Below the pieces are notes generated by a model. The model was given only the letters and a program-made list of their open reading frames with translations. It was not told the origin of the DNA and searched no databases. Shown piece after piece: positions 53,174 through 63,219 of a DNA stretch of 64,000 nt. A program made the position numbers and the translations under genes. The DNA comes from Leptospira saintgironsiae (GTDB lineage Bacteria; Spirochaetota; Leptospiria; Leptospirales; Leptospiraceae): contig NZ_NPDR01000003.1 of the NCBI RefSeq assembly GCF_002811765.1, positions 248,001-312,000 on the forward strand, given 5' to 3'. Every line of letters starts with the position of its first letter. Within the stretch, counting starts at the first letter, position 1.

Positions 53174-54421
53174 TTATTTATTCGGAGTAAACTCCAAAGT
53201 AACCACGCCTCTTGCTGCAGACTTAACATTCATTTTCTTAGTTGCTAAGAAAGTAAATCCTCTGTCCTTTTTATAGACTAATTCGTCCATAAAGAGTGCG
53301 TCTTTTCCAGGGTAGGTAACTTCCCACTCAGAACCGCTTACGTTGCTTGCTCTAACATTGATGTCTTTTGCAGCAGTTAATTCTGCTAAATCATCTTTGA
53401 ATTTAGTGGATTCGTCTGCATCCAAACCAGTAAACTTAAGAATGATCGTATTATTCTCAGTGAGATTGAACCATTCTTCTTTTAGTTGTTTGTTTACTTT
53501 TTTGGTTACGTCTTCTGCCCAACCAGCAAGTGCTTTTTCTCTGGAAACTTTTTGAGTGATATCTGCTCCACGAGCATCTCCGTTTCCAGAAGCTACCACT
53601 TTACCGTCTCCCCAAAGTAGGATCACTTTATAAGGTCCGGTGGCCGCAGTATTGAACAAAGGTCTGTCCAATTGTTTTCCGCCAATTGCAGTTACAGGAG
53701 CTTGGTCTTCAGTTTCTACTGAACCAACTACCAGAACTTCTGCTCCAGATGATTGAGCTTGGATTAAAATCGCAGCTCCTGCATCTAAAGAGTTTACTGC
53801 ATCAGCATTCAAGCCGGAAGGTTTAACAGTTTTAGAAGCAGTTCCTGGATCCACGATCTTGTTTCCTGCTTTTTTAAGTCCTTTGATGACCTCAGCTTCT
53901 GCAATATTACCATTGCTTAAAGGAGCAACCGGTGCTCCTCCAACTTTAGAAGGAACTAAAACTACGATTCTTGGATTTCCTACATCAGCAAGTAAACCTT
54001 CTACAGCAGTGGAAAGTTTAGATTCTTCGATAGTACAACGAACAGTAAGTTTTAAAATAGGTTGAGTATCAATCTTGCCTTGGTCTTCCGCAACGATGTC
54101 GTAAGATTTTACGAATGCATCCGTTTTGGAAAGTAGACTAGAGCCTAAACTTTCTCCGTCGGAAGCTTGGCTTTTGTTGGAAATTTCTTCACCAACTACT
54201 TTACGTACCGCATTAACCTTCGCGTCTTTGATCGCTCTTTGTTTTGCGTTCGCTATATCTCCGTTATAGATCGGAGCTTCTCCGATCACGGTGATCGTAT
54301 TTCCTTCTCTAGTGAATTCTTCTTTTTTCTTGCGTCGGGATCCGTCACCCGTTGCGCATGCAAAAGCGAAACCTAAAATCAGTGTGAGAGCGGTAATCCG
54401 CAGGATGGGCAGCTTTGCCAT
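53174..54421 (-). CDS. Outer-membrane-type lipoprotein with FlgT-like N-terminal domain
   Basis: The signal ends FAFAC with lipidated Cys22. Residues about 40-140 follow the FlgT/LPP20 N-terminal layout: [11 protein letters not shown], the long helix [23 protein letters not shown] and an FVKSYDIV strand. The second half has a beta-alpha-beta layout with [11 protein letters not shown] near residue 150 and a helical [19 protein letters not shown] near residue 285. The 415 residues and abundance of Lys and Asp resemble the large surface lipoproteins of leptospires, possibly LipL46-type, which I cannot confirm. It is a single gene. Confidence 0.7.
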   Translation of the reverse strand: MAKLPILRITALTLILGFAFACATGDGSRRKKKEEFTREGNTITVIGEAPIYNGDIANAKQRAIKDAKVNAVRKVVGEEISNKSQASDGESLGSSLLSKTDAFVKSYDIVAEDQGKIDTQPILKLTVRCTIEESKLSTAVEGLLADVGNPRIVVLVPSKVGGAPVAPLSNGNIAEAEVIKGLKKAGNKIVDPGTASKTVKPSGLNADAVNSLDAGAAILIQAQSSGAEVLVVGSVETEDQAPVTAIGGKQLDRPLFNTAATGPYKVILLWGDGKVVASGNGDARGADITQKVSREKALAGWAEDVTKKVNKQLKEEWFNLTENNTIILKFTGLDADESTKFKDDLAELTAAKDINVRASNVSGSEWEVTYPGKDALFMDELVYKKDRGFTFLATKKMNVKSAARGVVTLEFTPNK

Positions 54422-54487
54422 ATCGCTTCCTTTTTCTCCTTGATGTATTGAATTCTGTCTATTTACTGAACAAATAAGGTATCTTAC

Positions 54488-55747
54488 ATGCGGTTCAAAG
54501 AAAGAAACAAAAAAATCCTAACTTTACTCATTTTTTTTCTGACAATTTCCTCAGGCTCATGCGTTGAGGCGTCATCCAGAAGTCATATTTCTAAATCCAA
54601 AATTATCCCTGCCGAAGTTTCATTTTATGAACAAGTACTTCCAAGTCTTGCAGGCAAATCCGTTGTGCTCGTTACAAATCCTTCCGGTATTGGAAGACAT
54701 CCAGAGAAGATCTTAAAAGAATTTAAGGATAAAAAAGTTAAGATCAAACATTTGATCGGACTCGAACACGGATTTTTAGGATTGGAAGAAGATTTCAGCA
54801 AGTCTCCAGTCACAATGGATGAAACTTTTCAACTTCCTATCTATCATATTTATAAGGTTAAAAACTCTGAGATACCTGCAATCCTGAAAGGTGCAGACGC
54901 AGTAGTGTTCGACGTAGTCGACATGGGAATGCGTTGTTATACTTACTTAAGCGTTCTCAAACGTTTGATGGATAATTTGCCAGATCCAAACACTAAGTTT
55001 ATTCTTTTAGATCATCCGAACCCAGCATTGTATTTAGGCGCAAGGGGAGAAGGTATTCAGAAGAAGTTCCTAAACTTTGCAGGAGAATTCCCTTCTCTAT
55101 TTTTTACCGGTATGACTCTTGGAGAAGCTGCTGCATTCTATAATGGAGAATATTTAGGTGGAAAAGTGAAACTAGATATTATCTCTCCTGAAAATCTAAA
55201 AAGAGGATTTGATTGGGAGAGAGAAGGAATCCCTTGGTCCACACCTTCTCCGAATCTTCCTATGTTGGATTCTGCTAAAAATTATCTAGGCTTAGTATTA
55301 TTAGAAGGTGTGAATGTTTCCGTAGGAAGAGGAACCCAAGCTCCATTCGTATATTTCGGCGCTCCTTGGATGAATGAACCTGAAGATATTATCCAAGAAT
55401 TGAACGAAGACAGCAAGGGTGATTATTATTACCAAAGTGTATTCTTTAAACCAGTATTTGGACCTTTTAAAGGAGAAATTTGCAGAGGTCTTCGTTTAAC
55501 AGTTGTAAATCGTAAATATGATCCGATCAGAATGGCATATAATCTGACTGCCATTATGAAAAAGAAATACAAAGATTTCAAATGGAGACAGTATGCAGAC
55601 GGATCCCATAATATAGATTTTCTTTGGGGAACAGAAAAGTTCAGAGAATCAGTGGATGCAGGCCTTACATACGAACAATTTAAGGCGACTTACGCGGAAT
55701 CCGAATCCTCTACAAATAAACTGATCCAGAAATATCTGATCTACTAA
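54488..55747 (+). CDS. DUF1343/NamZ-family exo-beta-N-acetylmuramidase homologue, predicted lipoprotein
   Basis: A 419-residue protein with signal ending SSGSC (Cys25). The DUF1343 body is clear: [14 protein letters not shown] near residue 57, [16 protein letters not shown] near residue 84, [19 protein letters not shown] near residue 140, [18 protein letters not shown] near residue 176, and [21 protein letters not shown] near residue 277. The Bacillus member NamZ cleaves terminal N-acetylmuramic acid from peptidoglycan fragments, so a wall-recycling role is likely. It is divergent from the FlgT-like lipoprotein gene and 31 bases before a secreted unknown. Confidence 0.84.
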   Translation: MRFKERNKKILTLLIFFLTISSGSCVEASSRSHISKSKIIPAEVSFYEQVLPSLAGKSVVLVTNPSGIGRHPEKILKEFKDKKVKIKHLIGLEHGFLGLEEDFSKSPVTMDETFQLPIYHIYKVKNSEIPAILKGADAVVFDVVDMGMRCYTYLSVLKRLMDNLPDPNTKFILLDHPNPALYLGARGEGIQKKFLNFAGEFPSLFFTGMTLGEAAAFYNGEYLGGKVKLDIISPENLKRGFDWEREGIPWSTPSPNLPMLDSAKNYLGLVLLEGVNVSVGRGTQAPFVYFGAPWMNEPEDIIQELNEDSKGDYYYQSVFFKPVFGPFKGEICRGLRLTVVNRKYDPIRMAYNLTAIMKKKYKDFKWRQYADGSHNIDFLWGTEKFRESVDAGLTYEQFKATYAESESSTNKLIQKYLIY

Positions 55748-55778
55748 TGTTTTATAAATTAATTTCGAAAGACATATT

Positions 55779-56381
55779 ATGAGAACCAGATTTGCCGTTA
55801 TAGTATTGATTTGTTTTTCCTTCTCCATTTTTGCAGAAAATCAAAACGGAGAATGGAAGGAATACGGCTTAAAAGAAGTTTTAGGCCGTCTGAAATTTTA
55901 TGCATTTGCTAAGATTGCTCAGAGTGTTCGCACTGGAGCTTCTTTTGACCAAGAATTATACGTAAAAGAAACTCCTTGCAGCCAGGACTTTCCCAAGCTT
56001 GAAGGAAGTTTCCAATGTGCATTACTTAAGGTTTCTACATTCGAAGATAAATTAGCAGAAAACTCAGAGCCTGTAACTCCTAATGCTGCATCTGCTACGA
56101 ATGGTCTAACTCCGAGTAAAACAATACCGCAGGTTCCGGTAAAAGCAAAATGGTATGAGGGAAGGACTCTTGCAGGAAAAGGAGTTCTTTCTCTTCCTGG
56201 AAAAGAAGGGCTGAGTGATTTGAAATTATTCTATCATACTGATGGAAAGCTAAGCCATTATTCTTATGAAGATAAAATAGTGGTTTTTGACTGGAAAGGC
56301 CAAGAGTTAAGTACTATTCTAATTGTAAAAGTGGATCCAAAATTACGACCACTTGGCGGTAAGGAATATTTTTTTCCATGA
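55779..56381 (+). CDS. Secreted protein of unknown role
   Basis: A 200-residue protein with a Sec signal peptide cut after IFA near residue 19. The mature part has a Cys pair (ETPCSQDF and SFQCALLKV), a low-complexity Thr/Pro/Ala linker (residues about 95-120), and a beta-rich C-terminus. It overlaps the DUF2797 start by four bases. No family is recognised; the envelope genes around it suggest a periplasmic task. Confidence 0.66.
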   Translation: MRTRFAVIVLICFSFSIFAENQNGEWKEYGLKEVLGRLKFYAFAKIAQSVRTGASFDQELYVKETPCSQDFPKLEGSFQCALLKVSTFEDKLAENSEPVTPNAASATNGLTPSKTIPQVPVKAKWYEGRTLAGKGVLSLPGKEGLSDLKLFYHTDGKLSHYSYEDKIVVFDWKGQELSTILIVKVDPKLRPLGGKEYFFP

Positions 56382-57232
56382 AAGAACTCTCTTCGGGTTT
56401 TTTAAGAATGATGGACCACGAAGGTATCGACCCAGTAGAATATATCTGGGTAGTAGCTTCTTATCCATCTTCTGAATCCGGAAAACAAGAGGCAAAACTT
56501 GTACCTGCAAATTTTAAGATCGCAAGTCTTGTGGGTAAAAGAGTAAAACTTGAATTTACCGGAAAGATCCGTTGTGTGAATTGCGGAAAAGTCACAAGCA
56601 AAAGTTTTAACCAAGGAAGTTGTTTTAACTGCTTTCAAACTTTAGCGGAGAATGATCTATGCATTCTTCGTCCAGAGACCTGTCATTTTCATTTGGGAAC
56701 TTGTAGAGAGCCTGAATGGGGAGAAGGTTATTGCTTCCAAAAGCATACTCTGTATCTCGCAAACACAAGTGGATTAAAAGTAGGAATCACTCGAGAAAAA
56801 CCGGTCTCCAATCGTTGGGTGGACCAGGGCGCGCAAGAAGCAATTCCACTTTTAGAAGTAACTTCCAGAAGAGATGCAGGTCTTATCGAAAAACAATTTA
56901 CTTCTATCATAGATGATAAGACCAAATGGCAAAAGATGGTAACAGAAGATTCGGTTTCATTCGATCTAATCTCTAAAAAGAAAGAATTATTAGAAGTATT
57001 GGATTCCTGGGACTTGGGCGTTCCATATACGGAATCTAATGAGCAGAATATTACAAAATTAAGTTATCCTATTTCAGAATATCCTAAAAAATCAAAATCT
57101 TTCTCTCCGGATAAGGAGAAGGAAATAGATTCCAAATTACTCGGTATCAAAGGACAATACCTTTTGTTCGAGGATGTGGTAATCAATATCCGCGCCTATG
57201 GCGGTTATGAAATCCGTTTATACTCGGAGTGA
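56378..57232 (+). CDS. DUF2797 family protein
   Basis: A 284-residue cytoplasmic protein. It has a Cys-rich zinc-like N half ([20 protein letters not shown], then CF) and the phrases [20 protein letters not shown] and [18 protein letters not shown] (residues about 125-143) with [16 protein letters not shown] after it. That second block looks like a GIY-YIG-type fold (inference), which the DUF2797 family may share. The start overlaps the secreted gene and the stop lies close to the M48 gene, so these form one unit. Function unknown. Confidence 0.75.
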   Translation: MKELSSGFLRMMDHEGIDPVEYIWVVASYPSSESGKQEAKLVPANFKIASLVGKRVKLEFTGKIRCVNCGKVTSKSFNQGSCFNCFQTLAENDLCILRPETCHFHLGTCREPEWGEGYCFQKHTLYLANTSGLKVGITREKPVSNRWVDQGAQEAIPLLEVTSRRDAGLIEKQFTSIIDDKTKWQKMVTEDSVSFDLISKKKELLEVLDSWDLGVPYTESNEQNITKLSYPISEYPKKSKSFSPDKEKEIDSKLLGIKGQYLLFEDVVINIRAYGGYEIRLYSE

Positions 57233-57240
57233 GTCATCCT

Positions 57241-58104
57241 ATGAATAAAACTTCTGTTCGCAAATATTTCCTGGTCCTATTTTTACTTTTTTCCCTCCAA
57301 GGCTGCGGCTGGATGGTAGATCTTGTTTTTCCTTTGGACGTAGACCGATTTTTAGGAGAACAATTTTACAAGGCTGCAGTAACAGGCGAAGGCCACGGTA
57401 AAATTTACAAAGACAAGTCCTTAGAAAAATATCTGCAATCTGTTGTGGATCGTATCTTAAAATCAAAATCCATTCAATACAAAGAAGAGTTCAAATATAA
57501 AGTAACCATAATCGATGATGATAAGGTAATCAATGCAATCTGCGCACCTGGCGGATATATATTCGTATATACTGGACTTTTACATTTTGTAAAAAATGAG
57601 GCAACTCTTGCGGGTATACTTTCTCATGAGATCGCTCATGCAGAAAGAAGACATTCTACCAAACAATTATCTACAAATCTTACTTTATATTTTGCATTAT
57701 ACTTTGTTCTTTCCTATGTATTAGGCCCGGACCTTGCACAACATGCGGCTGATATTGCTGGGCTTTCTACAAATCTACTTGGTCTTGCAAATTCACGTTC
57801 CATGGAAGAAGAAGCAGATGAATACGGTTTTGATTATATGAGATCCACTCCATATTATCCAGGAGCAATTGCTGACTTTTTCAAAGATATCCAAAAGGAG
57901 AAAAAGGTAAATCCTGAGTTAAAGGGTGCTGATATTCCTTTGGAAAAATATTTGAGCACTCATCCTTTGGACGAAGATAGAATTTCAGCGAACGAAAAAA
58001 GACTGAAAGACGCTAAGATCGGTGCGCCAAATATTAAGTCCTATTTTAAAGAAAGATATCGTAATAATATAGAAAAATCTTTGGGAACCAAAGAAGCAGA
58101 TTGA
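57241..58104 (+). CDS. M48-family metalloprotease, predicted lipoprotein
   Basis: The start is ATG 57241 (287 residues); the GTG at 57229 overlaps DUF2797 and lacks a good site. The signal ends SLQGC with lipidated Cys22. The zinc site is HEIAH (His129, His133) with the third ligand Glu in MEEEADEYGFDYM near residue 200. The domain is the BepA/LoiP-like M48 type, which clears misfolded outer-membrane proteins and takes part in their assembly. It lies in the envelope cluster with DUF1343 and DUF2797. Confidence 0.86.
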   Translation: MNKTSVRKYFLVLFLLFSLQGCGWMVDLVFPLDVDRFLGEQFYKAAVTGEGHGKIYKDKSLEKYLQSVVDRILKSKSIQYKEEFKYKVTIIDDDKVINAICAPGGYIFVYTGLLHFVKNEATLAGILSHEIAHAERRHSTKQLSTNLTLYFALYFVLSYVLGPDLAQHAADIAGLSTNLLGLANSRSMEEEADEYGFDYMRSTPYYPGAIADFFKDIQKEKKVNPELKGADIPLEKYLSTHPLDEDRISANEKRLKDAKIGAPNIKSYFKERYRNNIEKSLGTKEAD

Positions 58105-58202
58105 ACCAGTTCACAGATGATCGTTCAATCCGGCTCCTTCTAACAGTAATATAGAAAAGAAAGATTGACTGATTTCGATTCCATTCAGATAACCTGTGGG
58201 TC

Positions 58203-59396
58203 ATGAATTGGAAGAAAAAATTAAAAACTTGGGTGGATTCCGGACTCATTAGCCAGTCTCAGGCAGAGTCTATTCTCAAATTTGAAGATTCTAAAAAAAT
58301 TCCTTACGTCTTCTATTCCTTTTTAGCATTGGGGATCGTTGTCATCGGACTCGGAGTCATCGCAATGGTGGCTGCTAATTGGGATAAGATCCATTATTCT
58401 GTAAAATTGATCGCGAGTTTCTCGCTCCTTTCTGGAATAGGGATTACGATCCTATATTCTCAAAGCAAAGAGATCTGGAACGATACCGTTCGTTACCTTT
58501 TAGTTTTACTTCTTTGTGTATTATTTTTTGCGAATATTGGTCTGGTTTCCCAGATTTATCATACCCAAGGAAAATTATACCAGGCTCTACTTCTTTGGTC
58601 AGGGATTACACTTTTACTTGTGATCATGTATCCGGGTAGGGTGCTTCAACATCTTTGGATTGCAATATTCAGTTCTTCTTTCTTGAGTTGGATAGACAAT
58701 CATCCTGATATTGGTTGGAAAGAAAGAAGTCATTATTTCTCTCTTTTCTTCTTTGTGGCGTCTTGGGTGTTTGCAGGAATTGCTATCTTTAAGGAAAGAA
58801 GGTTAGAAACTAAAGAGAGCAAAACCTCAATACTTGTGAATCCGTTTTTACTCTGGGCTTTCGGTTTCTTTTTGACTTCTTCTATTTGGGGAAGTTTTGA
58901 GACTCATGATATTCCTAATTTAGATCAGGATCCTGAATTTGCCAGAAGATATGATTTACCTTTCTCTTGGTATTGGCCTTTACTTCTTCCAATTTTGCTA
59001 ATTGTAGTTTCTCAAATTTTTAGAAATCGATTCTCTCGTAGAAAGATCATATTACTTTCCATCTCAGGACTTTTCTTAGGATTTTTGAATTATCCTCAGT
59101 TGTTTCATTGGTATGGAAAATATCCAGCTATGGTATTTTTCTTTCTATCTTGGATCCCATTTACGTTCTTATTTTTTCAATCCAGAAGATGGTTTGATCT
59201 ATCTTTGTTAATTTTAGGCCTTCGATTTGTATCAGTCTATCTAGAAGTATTTGGAAGTTTACTTGCTACAGGAATTGGACTGATAGTCTCCGGAGCATTT
59301 ATTTTAGGTTTCAGTATCTTAGTGTTTAGGATGAGAGAAAAAATCAGAGATGCTGCGAATCAACTCTTTGCAGAAGAAGAGGAGTTAGGAATATGA
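58203..59396 (+). CDS. DUF2157 membrane protein
   Basis: A 397-residue protein. The cytoplasmic start (KKKLKTWVDSGLISQSQAESIL) is the DUF2157 signature, followed by about ten or eleven membrane spans from residue 35 on (FYSFLALGIVVIGLGVIAMVAANW). Function unknown; it usually pairs with a GDYXXLXY protein, as here, where the next gene overlaps by four bases. The pair probably forms one membrane complex. Confidence 0.84.
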   Translation: MNWKKKLKTWVDSGLISQSQAESILKFEDSKKIPYVFYSFLALGIVVIGLGVIAMVAANWDKIHYSVKLIASFSLLSGIGITILYSQSKEIWNDTVRYLLVLLLCVLFFANIGLVSQIYHTQGKLYQALLLWSGITLLLVIMYPGRVLQHLWIAIFSSSFLSWIDNHPDIGWKERSHYFSLFFFVASWVFAGIAIFKERRLETKESKTSILVNPFLLWAFGFFLTSSIWGSFETHDIPNLDQDPEFARRYDLPFSWYWPLLLPILLIVVSQIFRNRFSRRKIILLSISGLFLGFLNYPQLFHWYGKYPAMVFFFLSWIPFTFLFFQSRRWFDLSLLILGLRFVSVYLEVFGSLLATGIGLIVSGAFILGFSILVFRMREKIRDAANQLFAEEEELGI

Positions 59397-59953
59397 AGAA
59401 GTTTAACATTTCAGTTCTAGCGGTATTTTTACCAATTATCGTATTGGCTTCCGTTGCATTAGAAAGAGAATTCGATCTTAGAAATGGGAAAATTCTGATC
59501 CTTCCGATTACTGGATATGATCCAAGAGATTTACTCTCTGGGCAATATCTAAGATTTCAGATAGATCGTAAATATTCTGATGATATCTGCCAAAAGGGAG
59601 ATTACGTTTCTTCAACAGTTGAATCAGTAGCTGCGACTACTGACGGAAGTAAGCTGACCAAAAAGGAAACATGTGTATGTTTTGATTCCAGAGAACCTTC
59701 TGAATATGAAATACGTTTTTACTCTGATTGTAATGAATTAAAAGACGATACAACTTGTTGGAATTACGTCAAAGGCGAATGTAATTACGGAAACTTTAAT
59801 TATCCTTTCCGCAAATACTTTATCCCGGAGGCGAGCGCAAAAGAACTAGAAGCGAAACTTAGAGAGCCTGGTGCCAAAATCCAATTGAGGATAGATGAAA
59901 ACGGAAATGGTCTCATCGAAAAGATCATTTGGCCGGAGGTATCTGTGCAGTAA
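59393..59953 (+). CDS. GDYXXLXY-type protein
   Basis: A 186-residue membrane-anchored protein with an N-terminal span ([18 protein letters not shown]). The family hallmark appears as [15 protein letters not shown] near residues 42-56, where Gly-Gln-Tyr replaces Gly-Asp-Tyr. Its periplasmic part has six or so Cys residues ([30 protein letters not shown]), which suggests disulfides. It overlaps DUF2157 by four bases and converges with the next gene over 29 bases. Confidence 0.8.
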   Translation: MKKFNISVLAVFLPIIVLASVALEREFDLRNGKILILPITGYDPRDLLSGQYLRFQIDRKYSDDICQKGDYVSSTVESVAATTDGSKLTKKETCVCFDSREPSEYEIRFYSDCNELKDDTTCWNYVKGECNYGNFNYPFRKYFIPEASAKELEAKLREPGAKIQLRIDENGNGLIEKIIWPEVSVQ

Positions 59954-60803
59954 CCTCGTTTAGGCTGCAGTAGTCCTTCTCACCTAAACCCGCATCCATA
60001 CCTTTGTGGTAAATCTCATCCAATCCGGAGCATAGTGAAAGCTTTGTTCCGGATTCCTTTCCTAAAGAGAGTGCATGTTTGAGATCCTTATACATATTTT
60101 TCAAAGCAAAATGAGTTTCGTAATTTCCTGAGAATAAAAATGGAAACTTAAATTCTGAAATTCCAGACTTGGCAGCGGATTGTTCTAAAATTGATTTTAA
60201 GATAGAAGGATCTATACCTTGGCTTTTCGCCAAAGAAAAACCTTCCATATAAACTTGGAAGATACCAGCCTGTACCATATTGAGGGCGATTTTTGCCTTC
60301 TGCCCGTCTCCCACTTCTCCACAATATACAGTGTTCTTACCGCAGATCTCGAATATAAATGAAATATCTTTGATATTATCTTTCGATTTTGCTCCTATCA
60401 TGAATAGGATCTGTCCATCTCTGGCTGCATTTTTAGAGCCGGTCATTGGAGCATCTAAAAATTGAATATTCTGTTTTTGGAATGTAGTATTCAGTTTTGA
60501 AGTGAGAGAAGGGGAGGTGGTTCCCATATCTATCACAACTTTTGCATTTGTTTCTAAAAAACCTGTGGAAAATACTGATTCTTCTACCACATGATCTTCC
60601 GTAAGGCAGAGTATTATAATTTCAGAATTTTTTACTGTTTCTTTAATATTCCCGTGGATGGAAATATTCGCTGATTTTAGGTCTTGGATTTTTTCTGGGT
60701 TACGTGCATATAATTGAAGAGAATGACCTTCTTTAGAGAGATTATTTGCGATCCCTCTACCCATAATTCCTGTACCGATGATTGCAATTTTGCGAGATGG
60801 CAT
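59925..60803 (-). CDS. 3-hydroxyisobutyrate dehydrogenase-family oxidoreductase
   Basis: A 292-residue NAD(P)-dependent beta-hydroxyacid dehydrogenase. The Rossmann motif is [15 protein letters not shown] near residue 8, the substrate loop [11 protein letters not shown] near residue 116, and the catalytic Lys is in [14 protein letters not shown] near residue 168. Substrates of the family include 3-hydroxyisobutyrate, tartronate semialdehyde and glyoxylate/succinic semialdehyde; none can be chosen. It overlaps the GDYXXLXY gene convergently and is 43 bases after mlaD on the same strand. Confidence 0.87.
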   Translation of the reverse strand: MPSRKIAIIGTGIMGRGIANNLSKEGHSLQLYARNPEKIQDLKSANISIHGNIKETVKNSEIIILCLTEDHVVEESVFSTGFLETNAKVVIDMGTTSPSLTSKLNTTFQKQNIQFLDAPMTGSKNAARDGQILFMIGAKSKDNIKDISFIFEICGKNTVYCGEVGDGQKAKIALNMVQAGIFQVYMEGFSLAKSQGIDPSILKSILEQSAAKSGISEFKFPFLFSGNYETHFALKNMYKDLKHALSLGKESGTKLSLCSGLDEIYHKGMDAGLGEKDYCSLNEVTAQIPPAK

Positions 60804-60846
60804 AGGGAAAGTCTCTCGTATAGAACCTGATTTGGCAAGAAAGGTT

Positions 60847-61596
60847 TTAGAAAGAGCTAAGTGCTGCGCGGATAAAGCTTGTGACAGGGGCTTGTTCCCT
60901 GGTATCTTCCAGACCCTCTCTTAGTTCTCTTAGAACAATTTGCGCATCCGTTAAAACAGTATTCACATTTGTATGAAGATCATCTCTGTTGATTAGCCTA
61001 CCTAAGGTCCCATCTCCGCTATTGATCTTAGTAGTGATATCTGCTACGTTTGAGAAAGTTTTACGGATATCTCCTCTGTTTTCTGCGATCAATTCTGAAA
61101 GAGATACAAGTGGATCCTGTAAAACTCTTCCTTTTAAAGAAGATGCTCCAGATTTATAATCCACAACTTGGAAGGTTCTAGGTGTACCTTTACCTTCTTC
61201 AGTAGATTCAGAAGTTCCCGGGTCTATGGAAATCACACGCCCAGAAAGTAAACTTTCGTTACGTATTGCAATATCATAATTTTCGTACAAACGTACTGGT
61301 TCTTTTAGAAGAATGGTAACTTCGACCCTGGTGGCGACTCCGACTTCTCCTGCAGGAAGTACTGCTCCATTCTCATCTATTTGGATGAGTCGAATATTGG
61401 AAACATAACCAAATGGAACACCTTGTACGGTGACCTTGTTTCCTACTTTGATCCCTTCTGAGTTTTTGAAATTGATCTTTAGGAATTCTCCCCGTTTTTG
61501 AACGGGACCACCTTCAGTCATAACGGTAAAATAACCTACTACAACCAAGGCGACTGAAAAGATAGCACCAACTAAAAGATAACGAAAGGATTTCAT
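60847..61596 (-). CDS. mlaD: MCE-domain substrate-binding protein of an Mla-type lipid transporter
   Basis: A 249-residue periplasmic protein with one N-terminal membrane anchor ([20 protein letters not shown]). The single MCE domain follows at residues about 40-120 ([29 protein letters not shown]). A helical tail ([17 protein letters not shown]) forms the hydrophobic tunnel in relatives. It binds phospholipid between membranes. It is the third gene of the permease-ATPase-MCE order seen here. Confidence 0.85.
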   Translation of the reverse strand: MKSFRYLLVGAIFSVALVVVGYFTVMTEGGPVQKRGEFLKINFKNSEGIKVGNKVTVQGVPFGYVSNIRLIQIDENGAVLPAGEVGVATRVEVTILLKEPVRLYENYDIAIRNESLLSGRVISIDPGTSESTEEGKGTPRTFQVVDYKSGASSLKGRVLQDPLVSLSELIAENRGDIRKTFSNVADITTKINSGDGTLGRLINRDDLHTNVNTVLTDAQIVLRELREGLEDTREQAPVTSFIRAALSSF

Positions 61597-61664
61597 TTAG
61601 GATCCAAAACTCTTACTATATATATCGGACTTTTTATCCAGAATATTCTCTTAGGACCCAGGTT

Positions 61665-62432
61665 TCAATTCTTAGTTTCCAGAATCATTGGTCCCTTTGT
61701 GTGTCCGTTAATAAACTGACGAATGAATTCGTTCGGAGAATTCTGCACTTCTTCCGGAGTCCCAGTAAATAAGACCTGTCCCCCATAAAAAAATGAAATG
61801 CGGTCGGCTATCATATACGCGCTGGACATATCATGGGTAACCACAACCTGAGCAGCTCCAGTTTCCTTTTTGATACGAATAATCAATTCGTTGATCACGT
61901 TTGACATCACAGGATCAAGACCAGATGTAGGTTCATCATATAAAATGATTTCCGGATTGGCAGCGATTGCTCTTGCGAGGCCGGCTCTTTTTTTCATACC
62001 GCCTGAGATATCGTTCGGAAAATTATCTTTCGCGACTGTCATATCAACTAATCTAAGTTTTTCGGCTACGATCTTTTGGATCTCTTCTTCCGGATATAAT
62101 TTATGCTCTCTTAAGGGAAGTGCAACGTTATCAAAAACAGTCATCCAGTTAATGAGTGCACCAGATTGAAATAGAACCCCCATTTTAGAACGGATCCTTT
62201 CTCTTTCAGGAATTTCTGCACCTGAGATTGTTTCTCCGAAGATCTTACATTCTCCAGCATCCGGATCGAGTAGACCAGTGATATGTTTTAGAGTGACAGA
62301 CTTTCCAGTTCCGGAAGGTCCGAGCACTACCATTGTTTCTCCTTTTTTTACTTGGAGATTCATTCCTTTTAGGATCTTTCTTTCTCCGAAAGTTTTATGC
62401 AGATTGATTAGTTCTATTGCGTATTCTTCCAT
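61665..62432 (-). CDS. mlaF: ABC transporter ATPase of the Mla type
   Basis: A 255-residue ATPase driving phospholipid transport with MlaE. It has Walker [15 protein letters not shown] near residue 38, signature [14 protein letters not shown] near residue 145, Walker [15 protein letters not shown] near residue 163, and the switch His in VVTHDMSS. The D-loop and length are usual for MlaF. It is one intergenic base pair away from the permease gene and 68 bases ahead of mlaD. Confidence 0.9.
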   Translation of the reverse strand: MEEYAIELINLHKTFGERKILKGMNLQVKKGETMVVLGPSGTGKSVTLKHITGLLDPDAGECKIFGETISGAEIPERERIRSKMGVLFQSGALINWMTVFDNVALPLREHKLYPEEEIQKIVAEKLRLVDMTVAKDNFPNDISGGMKKRAGLARAIAANPEIILYDEPTSGLDPVMSNVINELIIRIKKETGAAQVVVTHDMSSAYMIADRISFFYGGQVLFTGTPEEVQNSPNEFIRQFINGHTKGPMILETKN

Positions 62433-62434
62433 GA

Positions 62435-63214
62435 CTATTGCCTGTAAAAGATAGCTGTGATCACATAACCAAAAAAGATAACCATCAAGAAAGAAGTTAC
62501 CACAGATTCCCTTGTGGCTCTGCCAACACCGATTGCTCCACCGGAAGTTCTCAAACCATGAGAACAGGAAATTGCAGAAATGATCAGGCCAAATACATAA
62601 CCTTTAAATAGGCCCGTATATAGATCTTTTAAGCCTGGGATAGAAGTGATTCTTTCATTCACATCTTGGAAATATACTATATACTCAATTCCCAATTGAA
62701 AATGCCCTACGATTGCTCCACCTAAAATCCCTAATATACTAGAATATACACAAAGTACAGGAACCATTAAAGAAAAACCTAATACTCTCGGAAACACCAG
62801 AAATCTCACTGGATCGATTGACATTACTTCGAGAGCATCAATTTCTTCTGATACTTTCATGGTTCCGATTTCTGCGGCAATTGCAGAACCGATGGAGGCG
62901 GCCAATATAAGCGCGGTCATAAAAGGGGACATCTCTCTAGTAAGAGTGATTGTAAGAAGAAGTCCGATTTGACCTTCTGCCCCGAAATCTTTTAGGCCAA
63001 GTCCAGTGTTTAATGTGAGAAGCATTCCTGTAAAAACAGCAACGACTGAAACTACGAATAAACTTCCTACACCTGCGATAAACATTTGGTCTAAAATTTC
63101 TTTCCGCTTTTCGACGGTAAATCTTAGATTTAAAAAAGTTTCCGCAATCAGAACGATCGTATATCCTGCGGCATATAAAGTATCGTTCGTTTTTTCTTTA
63201 AAGGATTCCAACAT
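62435..63214 (-). CDS. mlaE: MlaE-family permease
   Basis: A 259-residue inner-membrane permease with five or six spans. The family phrase is seen as [23 protein letters not shown] (residues about 84-106) and [22 protein letters not shown], which gives the typical MlaE helix and coupling region. With MlaF and MlaD it keeps lipid asymmetry of the outer membrane. Its start is five bases after the unknown upstream gene, so all four are one operon. Confidence 0.9.
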   Translation of the reverse strand: MLESFKEKTNDTLYAAGYTIVLIAETFLNLRFTVEKRKEILDQMFIAGVGSLFVVSVVAVFTGMLLTLNTGLGLKDFGAEGQIGLLLTITLTREMSPFMTALILAASIGSAIAAEIGTMKVSEEIDALEVMSIDPVRFLVFPRVLGFSLMVPVLCVYSSILGILGGAIVGHFQLGIEYIVYFQDVNERITSIPGLKDLYTGLFKGYVFGLIISAISCSHGLRTSGGAIGVGRATRESVVTSFLMVIFFGYVITAIFYRQ

Positions 63215-63219
63215 TTCGA

